The notes below the pieces were generated by a model. That model saw only the letters and a list, made by a program, of their open reading frames with translations, made no database searches and was not told the DNA's origin. A program made the position numbers and the translations under genes. This document shows, in pieces, positions 1-7,733 of a stretch of 64,000 nt of DNA; the stretch's first letter is position 1; every line of letters starts with the position of its first letter. Origin of the DNA: DATEAV01 sp964575425 (GTDB taxonomy: Bacteria > Chloroflexota > Anaerolineae > Anaerolineales > E44-bin32); NCBI GenBank assembly GCA_964575425.1, contig CAZNRD010000009.1, forward strand, positions 37,262 to 101,261, written 5' to 3'.

Positions 1-19
1 ATTGGATTCCGGGGAGGGA

Positions 20-1075
20 ATGAGCGGGTCTCAGTCTTGCTTCGATGAGCTGCCGTTCCTGCTGCGCAGGGAGAACGTCGCTCGCTATGAAGACGGGGCC
101 GTGGTGATTTGCGATCGACGGAAGTATCCTTTTGAGCGGGCCTTCGTGCGCTGCCCGGATATCGAGTCGGTGGCCCGCGCCATCGAGGAGATGGTGACCC
201 AGGGAGGCGGGCCCTCGGTGGCGGCCCTGTATGCCCTGGCCATGGCCGCGCGGTCGGTGGAAGGGCAGGCCCCGGAAGTCGTCCTCGATCGATTGGAAAC
301 CGCTCGAACCCGGCTGGTCGCCACACGCCCGACCAACACCTCGCTCGCCTGCTTGCTGGCGCGCGCCATGGAGGTGGTGCGGCGTGTCCTCGAAGACCAC
401 CTTCCGCTGGAGGAGACGCTGCTGGCCTGGATCGAGGAGCGGCGCGATGCCTACTACGAGCAGGTACAAAGCATGGCGCGCTTCGGTGCCGATCTCATCC
501 GGGACGGCGACGGCGTGCTCACGATGTGTTTCGCGGAGACCTCCTTCCTCCTGACGTTATCCAGCGCCCACAGGATGAGGAAACGGATTCGCGTCTACGT
601 GCCGGAAACGCGTCCGTACCTTCAGGGTGCCCGCCTGACAGCCCCGAGCGTGCAGGAACTCGGGATTCCAGTCACCGTGATCACCGACAACATGCCTGCA
701 TATCTGATGTCGCAGGGGAAGGTTCAGGTGTACATGACGGCGGCCGACCTGGTGACGATGGACGGGCACGTGGTGAACAAGATCGGCACGTTCCAGAACG
801 CGCTGGCGGCTCACCACCATGGCATTCCCTACTTCGTGTTCACGCTGGGGCCAGACCCCGGACGGCCCGACCGCCGGTCGATTGAAATTGAGGAACGGGA
901 TGCGGCGGAGGTGCGCTCCTGTCGGGGTGTGCCGACGACCCTGGAGGAAATCGACGCCTACTACCCGGCGTTCGACGTCACGCCGCCCCATCTGGTGGCC
1001 GGGGCAATCACGAGGCGCGGCGTGCTCAGCCCCTACGACCTCAAGCGATACTACTCCAGCGGAGATCGAGCGTAA
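20..1075 (+). CDS. mtnA: S-methyl-5-thioribose-1-phosphate isomerase-like protein (MtnA/eIF2B family)
   Basis: This protein belongs to the MtnA / eIF-2B alpha-beta-delta fold. In MTA salvage that family isomerises methylthioribose-1-phosphate to methylthioribulose-1-phosphate. Visible family blocks are TRPTNT (the sugar-phosphate Arg segment), DGVLTMC with the likely catalytic Cys, and AADLVTMDG followed by NKIGT with the likely catalytic Asp. The usual RGAP segment near residue 60 reads GGGPS, so one expected Arg is missing. An isomerase for another sugar-1-phosphate is therefore possible. Start: ATG at 20 lies only 2 nt after a GGAGG, which is too tight, and an in-frame TTG sits at base 2, so the gene could begin upstream of the window. 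It ends 12 nt before a methylthio-nucleoside phosphorylase, which supports the salvage role. Family is sure; substrate rests on context. Confidence 0.75.
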   Translation: MSGSQSCFDELPFLLRRENVARYEDGAVVICDRRKYPFERAFVRCPDIESVARAIEEMVTQGGGPSVAALYALAMAARSVEGQAPEVVLDRLETARTRLVATRPTNTSLACLLARAMEVVRRVLEDHLPLEETLLAWIEERRDAYYEQVQSMARFGADLIRDGDGVLTMCFAETSFLLTLSSAHRMRKRIRVYVPETRPYLQGARLTAPSVQELGIPVTVITDNMPAYLMSQGKVQVYMTAADLVTMDGHVVNKIGTFQNALAAHHHGIPYFVFTLGPDPGRPDRRSIEIEERDAAEVRSCRGVPTTLEEIDAYYPAFDVTPPHLVAGAITRRGVLSPYDLKRYYSSGDRA

Positions 1076-1087
1076 CGGAAGGCCCAG

Positions 1088-1870
1088 ATGCGGGTTGCAG
1101 TGATTGGAGGCACGGGGATCCGCTGGATGGCCCAACAAGGCGTCGAGGCGGATTCCGTTGAAACGCCGTATGGGCCGGTGCAGGTCTGGCGGACCTGCGT
1201 GGAGGATGACGAGGTCATCTTTCTCCCCCGTCACGGTCCAGATCATCACCTGCCACCGCACCGGGTCAACTACCGGGCCAACATCAAGGCCTTGCAGCAG
1301 CTTGGGGTGAAGCGGGTGATGGCTGCGTACGCTGTCGGATCGCTGCATGCGGCGGTTCCACCTCGTTCGCTGGTGGCGCTGGACCAGCTGTTGGATTTCA
1401 CTCGAGGGCGGCAGAGCACTTTCTACGATGGCGGTGCCTCCGGGGTGGTGCACACCGACATGACCGAGCCCTTCTGCCCGGCTCTCCGGGCCCGTCTGCT
1501 GGAACGAGCGGAGGCACGCGGTCTGGGCATTGTGCCGCGCGGCACGTACATCTGCACCGAAGGTCCTCGCATTGAGACGGCAGCCGAGGTGCGCATGTTT
1601 GCGCAGCTTGGCGGCGACGTCGTCGGGATGACGGGCGTGCCAGAAGCGCCGCTGGCGCGGGAGCTGGGGCTGCACTACGCGGCCGTGGCGCTGGCGATCA
1701 ACTGGGGGGCAGGAATCAAGGCCGCGTTAGAGTTTGTCCGCGAAGGGCTGGAGGAGGTCCGCGCCGCCATGCTGGACCTGTTCGTCGACGTGCTTCGCAG
1801 CCCCAACCTGCCGCCCTGCGGCTGCCAGAACGCGAGCATGGTCGTGAGGCCGCCGCAGGATCGGGTGTGA
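1088..1870 (+). CDS. mtnP: S-methyl-5'-thioinosine (or thioadenosine) phosphorylase
   Basis: A 260-residue PNP/MTAP-family phosphorylase that splits a 5'-methylthio-nucleoside with phosphate into the base and methylthioribose-1-phosphate. Motifs are the GGTG phosphate loop (7-10), PRHG (47-50), an EGPRIET block (158-164) and GMTGVPE (180-186). In human MTAP the base-binding stretch TDYD carries two Asp that read the adenine 6-amino group. Here the aligned stretch is INWG, with Asn at about 205 and Gly at about 207, the pattern expected for a 6-oxo purine. Together with the deaminase at 2902-4236 this favours methylthioinosine as substrate. A GGAAGG ribosome site lies 5 nt before the ATG. It probably forms one operon with the upstream isomerase. 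Confidence 0.85.
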   Translation: MRVAVIGGTGIRWMAQQGVEADSVETPYGPVQVWRTCVEDDEVIFLPRHGPDHHLPPHRVNYRANIKALQQLGVKRVMAAYAVGSLHAAVPPRSLVALDQLLDFTRGRQSTFYDGGASGVVHTDMTEPFCPALRARLLERAEARGLGIVPRGTYICTEGPRIETAAEVRMFAQLGGDVVGMTGVPEAPLARELGLHYAAVALAINWGAGIKAALEFVREGLEEVRAAMLDLFVDVLRSPNLPPCGCQNASMVVRPPQDRV

Positions 1871-1984
1871 GCGCGGCGGAACGAAGCGGGCAGGAAGAGA
1901 GGAGGTGATCAAGGGAAGAGAAGAAGCGTGCCTTCACTGAGCCGTCCGTATGCGTGAGTCGTCGTGCCCAAGGGAGGCCATACC

Positions 1985-2815
1985 ATGAAAGAAGTCATCA
2001 CGATGTGGAAGTCCACCCGGATGATCATCCTGGTGGCGCTGTCGGCCGCCATCTACGCGGCTGGACTAATCGCGTTCAAAGGCGGGATCGTCATCGTCCC
2101 CGGCATCACGGAAGTCCGCCCTGCCAATGTCTTCCCCATCATCTTCGGCCTGATGTTTGGACCCGCCGGAGCCTGGGGGTCTGCCATCGGCAACCTGATT
2201 GGGGACATCTTCGGCGGCACGCTGGGTGTCGGGAGCATCTTTGGCTTTTTCGGCAACTTCGCTCTCGGTTTCGTGCCCTACAAGATGTGGGGCGCGATCG
2301 GGTTGGTTCCCAAGCAGGACATGTCGCCCAATGTGAACTCGTGGCGGAAGCTGGCGGCGTACGTTGTGATCACCGTCGTCTCGGCGGCCGCATGTGCCGT
2401 CATCATCGCCTGGTATCTGGACTTGGCGGGCATCGTTCCCTTCGCCTTCCTCGGCGCGGTGATCACCGTGAACAACGCCATCGCCGAACTGGTGCTGGGT
2501 CCACCGCTGCTGCTGCTGCTCTATCCGCGGGTCAAGCGCTGGGGCCTGATCTGGACCGACATCATGGAGAAGAAGGATGTCGCGGCTGGCTTCGGCAAGG
2601 GACTGGCCTCCATCCTGATGATCGTCGGGGCCATCGGCGGCCTGATCATCGGCATCGGCCTGTCGACCGGCCTGTATGGGCAGCAGATGTTCCAGTTCGC
2701 CGGCCAGACCGGCCAGGTGGGCGTGTGGCTGGGCGTACTGCCCTTCCTGGCGTTGATCGTGCTGTCGGCCTTCATGTTCTCGGGGCGAGAGCAGTTTGAG
2801 CCGGAATCGGCCTGA
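1985..2815 (+). CDS. ECF-transporter S component-like membrane protein
   Basis: A 276-residue hydrophobic protein with several membrane helices. The first lies at about residues 12-35, then comes a re-entrant-looking segment with RPANVFPI, GLMFGP and GNLIGDIFGG, and further helices lie near 110-175 and 205-260. The RPANV/GxxFGP/GNLIGD pattern resembles substrate-capturing S components of energy-coupling-factor importers, including the QueT-like group. No ECF ATPase or T subunit is in the window, so it would use a shared module encoded elsewhere. GGGAGG 7 nt before ATG 1985 decides the start. Its place between an MTA phosphorylase and an MTA/SAH deaminase suggests a purine, methylthio-nucleoside or methionine-precursor ligand, which is inference only. 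Confidence 0.65.
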   Translation: MKEVITMWKSTRMIILVALSAAIYAAGLIAFKGGIVIVPGITEVRPANVFPIIFGLMFGPAGAWGSAIGNLIGDIFGGTLGVGSIFGFFGNFALGFVPYKMWGAIGLVPKQDMSPNVNSWRKLAAYVVITVVSAAACAVIIAWYLDLAGIVPFAFLGAVITVNNAIAELVLGPPLLLLLYPRVKRWGLIWTDIMEKKDVAAGFGKGLASILMIVGAIGGLIIGIGLSTGLYGQQMFQFAGQTGQVGVWLGVLPFLALIVLSAFMFSGREQFEPESA

Positions 2816-2832
2816 GAAGACACCACTGCTCC

Positions 2833-2868
2833 GGGCGGGCCACCGCATGCGGCCCGCCCTTTTGCTTT
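2833..2868 (+). terminator. Rho-independent terminator after the S-component gene
   Basis: A perfect 9-bp GC stem (GGGCGGGCC at 2833-2841 with GGCCCGCCC at 2851-2859) closes a 9-nt loop and is followed at once by TTTTGCTTT. This is a textbook intrinsic terminator. It separates the isomerase/phosphorylase/S-component group from the downstream deaminase, which therefore needs its own promoter or read-through. Confidence 0.85.
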
Positions 2869-2901
2869 CACGACCTCCAGCACCGGAAAGGAAGATGCAC
2901 C

Positions 2902-4236
2902 ATGGCCGCAGGAAAGATTGAAGCCGATCTACTGATCCGCGGCGGGACCGTGGTCACGGTCGACAGCCAGGCCCGCGTGTTCGAGCAGGGCGCAGTGGCG
3001 GTGCGAGGGCCGGATATTGTCGCAGTCGGCCCCCTCGATGTTGTGCGCGCGCAGGTCGAAGCGGCCGCTGAGATGGACGCCACCGGAATGGCCGTGCTCC
3101 CGGGCCTGGTGAATGCTCACACGCACCTTGCCATGACGATCTTCCGCGGGCTTGTCGACGATGCGCCGCTCGACCGCTGGCTGGAGAGAATCTGGGGGAT
3201 GGAGAAGACTTATGCCACAGCGGGGAACGTCCGCGTTGGCTGCCTGCTGGCTTTCGCGGAAATGATCCGCAGCGGCACGACCACCGCCGTGGATATGTAC
3301 TGGCACCGGGACGTGGCGACGGAGCTGGCCCGCCAGGTGGGGATGCGGCTGGTAAACGGGCCGGCGTTCATCGACTTCGTCGGCCCCGACGGGATTGAGC
3401 CCGCCCGACGCATGACTCTTGCGCGGGAGTTCCTGGAACGCTACCGGAACGATCCACTGATCGCTACGTGCGTCCAGGCCCACGCCACATACACCGTGCC
3501 TCCGGAACTGCTGGAGACGACGCGGGACCTGATGCTTGAGTACGACGTGCCCTTCGTGACCCACGCCAGCGAGACGACATCCGAGGTGGCCACCGTCCTG
3601 GAGCGCTATGGCCGGCGGCCGGTCGACCATCTCGATTCTCTCGGCCTGCTCGGGCCAAAGACCGTCTTGGCGCATGGCGTGCATCTGCAGGATGAGGAGA
3701 TCCGACGACTGGCGGAGAGCGGAGCCTCGGTCGTCCACTGCCCCCAATCGAACTTGAAGACAGGGGCAGGGATCGCCCGTGTGGCAGATCTCCTGCAAGC
3801 CGGAGTGAACGTGGCCCTTGGAACGGACGGTGCAGCCAGCAACAACGACCTTGATCTGTGGGGCGAGATGTACTTCGCGGCCCTCCTGCAAAAAGGCGTG
3901 AGGCAGGATCCGACGGTCGTGCCGGCGCGCCAGGCGCTGCATATGGCGACCATGGGCGGGGCGCGGGCGCTTGCGCTGCAGGACAGGATCGGCTCTCTAG
4001 AACCCGGCAAGCGAGCCGATATCATCCTGGTGGACCTGGATCGACCGCACCTCACTCCCCTCTACGACGTCTACTCGCACCTCGTGTACGCGGTGCGCGC
4101 AGGAGACGTCCGCACCGTCCTGATTCACGGCCGCCCGGTCATGCGCGACCGAGTCCTGCTGACCATCAACGAGGAAGAAGCACTGACGTTGGCTCGCCGC
4201 GTGGGACGCTCAATCGCCCAGGATCTGGGCGGGTGA
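2902..4236 (+). CDS. mtaD: 5-methylthioadenosine / S-adenosylhomocysteine deaminase
   Basis: A 444-residue amidohydrolase of the TrzN/MtaD/SsnA group. It hydrolyses the 6-amino group of MTA or S-adenosylhomocysteine to the inosine analogue. Metal-site motifs are NAHTHLAMT (HxH), HASETTSEV, LAHGVHL and GTDGAASNNDLDLW. The C-terminal sequence returns to the small beta-sandwich (EPGKRADIILVDLD). AAAGGAAG lies just before the ATG. With the phosphorylase and isomerase upstream it completes a route from MTA to methylthioinosine, methylthioribose-1-phosphate and methylthioribulose-1-phosphate. Paralogues include guanine and N-ethylammeline deaminases, but MTA/SAH best fits length, motifs and neighbours. 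Confidence 0.85.
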   Translation: MAAGKIEADLLIRGGTVVTVDSQARVFEQGAVAVRGPDIVAVGPLDVVRAQVEAAAEMDATGMAVLPGLVNAHTHLAMTIFRGLVDDAPLDRWLERIWGMEKTYATAGNVRVGCLLAFAEMIRSGTTTAVDMYWHRDVATELARQVGMRLVNGPAFIDFVGPDGIEPARRMTLAREFLERYRNDPLIATCVQAHATYTVPPELLETTRDLMLEYDVPFVTHASETTSEVATVLERYGRRPVDHLDSLGLLGPKTVLAHGVHLQDEEIRRLAESGASVVHCPQSNLKTGAGIARVADLLQAGVNVALGTDGAASNNDLDLWGEMYFAALLQKGVRQDPTVVPARQALHMATMGGARALALQDRIGSLEPGKRADIILVDLDRPHLTPLYDVYSHLVYAVRAGDVRTVLIHGRPVMRDRVLLTINEEEALTLARRVGRSIAQDLGG

Positions 4237-4287
4237 GGGCCAGGATGGGGGATAGCGGCCGGGGGGCGCCGGGCGACCGCAGCCTGC

Positions 4288-4803
4288 TTACTCCGGCCGT
4301 GTGAGCAGGCGGATGCTGTCGGCCTCTTCCGGATAGTCGCGAATCAGATCCTCCCGCACACCTTGCTGGTAGTCCTCGTCGTCATAGCCCGGTGCCACGG
4401 TGGTACCCAGCAGCGCCCAGCGTCCACCAGGGAGAAGCCGCGAACCCTGCCACACATCCCTGGGCACGACGAACTGGACCTGTTGGCCGGCCTGGAGGTC
4501 GTGTCCCAGGATGATGCGTTCTGATTTGCCCTGCGGATGGAGCAGGAGCAGTTCCACCGGGTCGCCCAGATAGAAATGATAGACCTCGTCGGTGGGCAGT
4601 CGATGCAGCGCCGAAAAGGAATCGGGCGCCGACGTGAGGAAATAGAGGATGGCGGTGGCATAGGGCTTGTCGCGGCGGTAGCGGGGAGGCAGCGCATGCC
4701 GCGGGATGGTCTCCGAGGAACAGTAGGTCTGGCGGAAGGACCCTCCCTCCTTTGGCAAGGGCTGCAGTCCGAAGTGGTGGATGATCTGTTCGGCAGGCAG
4801 CAT
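4288..4803 (-). CDS. Cupin_5 (DUF985) family protein
   Basis: A 171-residue single-domain cupin of the DUF985 / YML079w type. Characteristic stretches are GGSFRQTY near the N terminus, AILYFL and FSALHRLPTDEVYHFYLGDP, which carries the histidine/glutamate cluster of the barrel, then LLGTTVAPGYD and a C-terminal DYPE. Members bind small ligands, but no reaction has been firmly assigned. An in-frame TTG lies at 4821, but GGAGG sits 8 nt before ATG 4803, which decides the start. It converges with the MTA deaminase gene and stands alone between opposite-facing or well-spaced genes, so context gives no function. Confidence 0.8.
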   Translation of the reverse strand: MLPAEQIIHHFGLQPLPKEGGSFRQTYCSSETIPRHALPPRYRRDKPYATAILYFLTSAPDSFSALHRLPTDEVYHFYLGDPVELLLLHPQGKSERIILGHDLQAGQQVQFVVPRDVWQGSRLLPGGRWALLGTTVAPGYDDEDYQQGVREDLIRDYPEEADSIRLLTRPE

Positions 4804-4920
4804 GCGGGCAACCTCCAGCAAGTGGAATCTGGGCCGGCAGATGACAAAGGCGGAACGCTCGCAAGACGGCCTCAGCGCCGTGAAGGGTCCCTCCTCGCCG
4901 TTTGGGGGCTGGAGAGTCCG

Positions 4921-5724
4921 TCAGTAGACCGTGTTGCACATGACGCCTCCATCCACCAGCAGGTTGACGCCCGTGATCCAGCGAGCGGCGGGGGAGGCCA
5001 GGAACAGGCAGGCATCGGCGACGTCATCTGCCCATCCCAGACGGCCGAGGGGAACGGCCTTCATGTAGCGGGCCACACCATCTGGCCAGTCCTGTTCGAG
5101 CCCAGGACGTCCGATCAGGCCGGGTGAGACGGCGTTGACGCGTATGCCGTGGCGACCGAGCTCCAGGGCAGCGGCTCGCGTGTGCATCACCACGGCCGCC
5201 TTGGCTGCGTCGTAGTGACTGTGGCTCCACGCCGGGTTCTCCGCCTCGATGCTGGCGATGTTCACGATCGAGCCTCCCGAACCGAGGCGCACCATCTCGC
5301 GGGAGGCTGCCTGGGTGCCGAGAAAGACAGTGCGCAGGTTGGCGTCGAGCACCTGATCCCAGGCCGCGTCGGTCATCTCGAGCAAGGTCGCGAGAGGATA
5401 CAAGCCGGCGTTGTTGACCCACACATCCAGGCCGCCCAACTGCTGGACGGCGCAGGCTGCCAGGTCTTCCGCTTCGGATCGGCGGGTGACGTCGGCCCGG
5501 GCGGCCAGGGCGCGGCGGCCCAGGGCGAGGATGCGAGCAGCCACGGCCTCGGCCCCCGCCCGACTGGATCGGAAGTTTACGACCACGTTGGCGCCTGCCT
5601 CGGCGAAACGAAGGGCGATGGCGCAGCCAATGCCACTGCCGGCGCCGGTGACGACAACCGCCTTGTCAGCGAAGTCGAGGAGCCGAGAAGGAATGGGAAG
5701 CTCAGGATGATCCACTTGCGACAC
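4921..5724 (-). CDS. SDR-family NAD(P)-dependent oxidoreductase
   Basis: A classical short-chain dehydrogenase/reductase of about 267 residues. It has the TGAGSGIG cofactor loop, NNAG, catalytic Ser in NIASIEA, the YDAAK pair (Tyr/Lys) and a C-terminal ITGVNLLVDGG. SDRs of this form reduce or oxidise sugar, alcohol or acyl substrates; the substrate cannot be read from sequence. An ATG lies at 5739, but a strong GGAGGAGG begins just inside that codon run and sits 5 nt before GTG 5724. The GTG is therefore the likelier start and the ATG form would add five residues. No operon partner is evident. Confidence 0.85.
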   Translation of the reverse strand: MSQVDHPELPIPSRLLDFADKAVVVTGAGSGIGCAIALRFAEAGANVVVNFRSSRAGAEAVAARILALGRRALAARADVTRRSEAEDLAACAVQQLGGLDVWVNNAGLYPLATLLEMTDAAWDQVLDANLRTVFLGTQAASREMVRLGSGGSIVNIASIEAENPAWSHSHYDAAKAAVVMHTRAAALELGRHGIRVNAVSPGLIGRPGLEQDWPDGVARYMKAVPLGRLGWADDVADACLFLASPAARWITGVNLLVDGGVMCNTVY

Positions 5725-5856
5725 GCAGGCCTCCTCCATGATTGATGCGCCGGCAGGACCGCGCCCCGCGGCGGTATGCGGGATTCGGTCAGCCGCCCCG
5801 GGAGGGATGGCCGAGGGGTCAGGACCATCCCGGCGCATCCGGGCTGCATGGCAATA

Positions 5857-6735
5857 TCATGTGATTCCTTCGACAACAACGATCAGCATCGCGCAGAGCA
5901 TGAAGAGCGAGGCATACTTGAACACTGCGAAGTCCCCCCGGGACGATTGCCTCCACACGCCCAGGGCCGCAAGGCACAGCAGCCCAACGGAGAGAACGAG
6001 CAACAGGCCCAAGTAGCCCCAGGCCATCCCGATGCCAAGGGCAGCGCCCGTCATGGCCAATGCCGCCCCGGCGCTCGAAACCACGATCACTCTCCGCGTG
6101 GCGCCGGGCCCGTAACGCTCCGGAGAAGTGGGCACGCGGGCCGCGCGGTAGTCGGCTTCGTACCGCAGCTGGATGCTCAGGATATGGGTTGGGATCCACA
6201 GCAGGACGGCCAGGGCAAGGAGCCAGCCGGGTCCATCCGGCCAGCCGACGGCGAGCGTCCGTCCGGCCAGCGCTGGCATCCCGCCCGCCAGCCCGCCGAA
6301 GACGATTGAGAGGGCTGTACGCCGTTTGAGCCACATCGTATACACCAGGACATCGATGGTGGCTCCGGCCAGGACCACCCAGCCCGCCAGCGGGAGCAGG
6401 GTGAACGCCCAGGTGACGCCCAGGACGGTAAGGAGAATGCCCAGGCCGGCCGCTTGGGATCGGCTGATCCTGCCGCTTGGGATGGGACGCCTCGCCGTGC
6501 GCCGCATGCAGGCGTCAACGTCGGCGTCGTAGGCCATGTTCAGCATGGTGCTGCCGCTGACGGCCAAGAATAGGCTGCCCGCAAGGGCCAGCAGCGTCTG
6601 CCAGTTCAGCACTGGGCAGCGGCCGCTGGCAAACCCGGCCAAGCCTGTCAGCACCAGCAGGCCGGTCTGTGGGCCCTTGAGGAGCGCCCAGTACGTCTGG
6701 AGGTGTGCACGCGCCGGGCCTCGGAGGGGGGTCAC
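5857..6735 (-). CDS. CtaB-like protoheme IX farnesyltransferase (UbiA superfamily)
   Basis: A 292-residue membrane prenyltransferase with about eight or nine helices. The first Asp-rich motif is NMAYDADVDACMRRT, followed by the typical heme O synthase pattern RRPIPSG. YTMWLKRRT, GGLAGGMPALAG and WIPTHILSIQLRYEADY match the CtaB family rather than menaquinone-type UbiA enzymes. Such enzymes attach a farnesyl group to heme B for terminal oxidases. No cytochrome oxidase genes are near, so the acceptor is inferred from family only. The start is a GTG at 6735 with no clear Shine-Dalgarno site. The last helix ends almost at the C terminus. Confidence 0.75.
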   Translation of the reverse strand: MTPLRGPARAHLQTYWALLKGPQTGLLVLTGLAGFASGRCPVLNWQTLLALAGSLFLAVSGSTMLNMAYDADVDACMRRTARRPIPSGRISRSQAAGLGILLTVLGVTWAFTLLPLAGWVVLAGATIDVLVYTMWLKRRTALSIVFGGLAGGMPALAGRTLAVGWPDGPGWLLALAVLLWIPTHILSIQLRYEADYRAARVPTSPERYGPGATRRVIVVSSAGAALAMTGAALGIGMAWGYLGLLLVLSVGLLCLAALGVWRQSSRGDFAVFKYASLFMLCAMLIVVVEGIT

Positions 6736-6982
6736 GGATTCACATCCATGGCTTCACCGCCGCGGGCGCCCGAAATGGATGGTGCGGCGACGACCGGGCC
6801 CGCGCAGTTCTGCGTCCTGCGGCCAGATTGTAACCGAAACCGCGAGGCTCTCAGCGCAAGGGTTCCGGAGCGCAGATGCCAAGGCATCTGCTCCCAGCCT
6901 TGTTCCTTCAGACTCGCGGCACGCTGTCCCCGCCTCTTGGGATCGGGGGCAGTCGGTATCGTCCATGGTGGGGGGAGCCGTG

Positions 6983-7194
6983 TCGGTCGGAGGGTGCTGA
7001 ATAACATCTGCCGCGGCTGCCGATACCATGCAGTTCAAGCTAGGCGTGCAATGACGAGCGGCCTCAGCCTCACCCCCTGTCCTCTCCGCCTGCTGGCGCG
7101 GCTGCTCTCCCAGGGCTCAATGGCGGAGACGGGGTGGGTGAGGGTCTCGGCCCGATGTCCGAGATGCGAGAGCATATTCAACAGCCTCGGTCGG
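6983..7194. mobile_element. MITE-like non-coding element with 8-bp flanking repeats
   Basis: Identical 8-bp direct repeats TCGGTCGG lie at 6983-6990 and 7187-7194. The roughly 196 bases between them have imperfect inverted ends: GGGTGCTGAATA begins near 6992, and the reverse complement of the right end reads GGCTGTTGAATA, a 10 of 12 match. Inside, a long imperfect palindrome pairs 7068-7090 with 7122-7143 (CCTCACCCC... with ...GGGTGAGG). No open reading frame is credible. Target duplication, inverted ends and an internal hairpin are the usual build of a miniature inverted-repeat element mobilised in trans. The target repeat is itself a doubled TCGG, which weakens the duplication argument somewhat. 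Confidence 0.55.
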
Positions 7195-7198
7195 CTGC

Positions 7199-7227
7199 TT
7201 GTCGCTGATTCCTGGCTGTGGTAGACT
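7199..7227 (+). promoter_or_regulatory. Promoter for the Roadblock gene at 7261
   Basis: TTGTCG at 7199-7204 and TAGACT at 7222-7227 are separated by 17 nt, with an added TG one base before the -10 box. It starts only 5 nt after the right edge of the MITE-like element, so the insertion abuts the promoter. Confidence 0.6.
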
Positions 7228-7260
7228 CCCCCCGACTGAGCACCTGCCAGGCCGAGTCGA

Positions 7261-7638
7261 ATGCCCAAGACGCGAGTCGATTTCATGGTCTCCCGCCTGA
7301 GGGACCTGCAGGCGAAGACGCCGGACGTGGAGGCCTCGGCGGTGGTGAGCGTCGATGGCCTGATCATGGCCTCGGCGCTGCCAGCCTCGGCCGAGGAAGA
7401 CCGGGTCTCGGCGATGTCGGCAGCGATGCTCAGCCTGGGGGAGCGCATCGCGGCCGAGCTCGGCCGCGGGGGATTGGAGCAAGTCTACATCCACGGCAAC
7501 GAGGGCTATGTCCTGATCATGGCCGTGGGGTCAGAAGCCGTCCTCACTGTGCTGGCTCGGCAAGAGGCCAAGTTGGGCCTGGTGCTGCTGGAGATGGTGA
7601 GGGCAGCCAGGGATCTCGAAGAGCTGGTTCGCTCATGA
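7261..7638 (+). CDS. Roadblock/LC7 domain protein
   Basis: A 125-residue single Roadblock/LC7 domain. It opens with a helix (VDFMVSRLRDLQAKTP), then strands with the family turn VVSVDGLIMASAL, a central helix ending in GERIAAELG, and the strand pair VYIHGNEGYVLIMAVG and AVLTVLARQEAKLG. Bacterial Roadblock proteins of MglB type act as dimers that bind Ras-like GTPases of the MglA family. No GTPase is adjacent here; the only one in the window is at 51833-52420 within a Roadblock cluster. The gene has its own promoter and is followed by a strong hairpin before pyrG, so it is probably monocistronic. Confidence 0.85.
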   Translation: MPKTRVDFMVSRLRDLQAKTPDVEASAVVSVDGLIMASALPASAEEDRVSAMSAAMLSLGERIAAELGRGGLEQVYIHGNEGYVLIMAVGSEAVLTVLARQEAKLGLVLLEMVRAARDLEELVRS

Positions 7639-7667
7639 GCAACGACGAAGGCTGATCAGAGAGACAC

Positions 7668-7702
7668 GGTGGGGAGGACGCCGAAGGTCGGCCCTCCCCA
7701 CC
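7668..7702 (+). terminator. Strong hairpin between the Roadblock gene and pyrG
   Basis: GGTGGGGAGG at 7668-7677 pairs perfectly with CCTCCCCACC at 7693-7702. The loop itself can form a GCCG/CGGC stem. There is only a weak T tract after it, so it may be a terminator for the upstream gene or a structured leader for pyrG, whose ATG is 31 nt downstream. Confidence 0.5.
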
Positions 7703-7733
7703 GCCCTTGATGGGGCATGACGGAGGGGAGCGG

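Noticed and set aside
557..1675. A 372-codon open frame on the minus strand across the isomerase and phosphorylase genes
   Set aside because: It lies opposite two clear family matches, has no recognisable product, and arises from the high G+C third-position bias.
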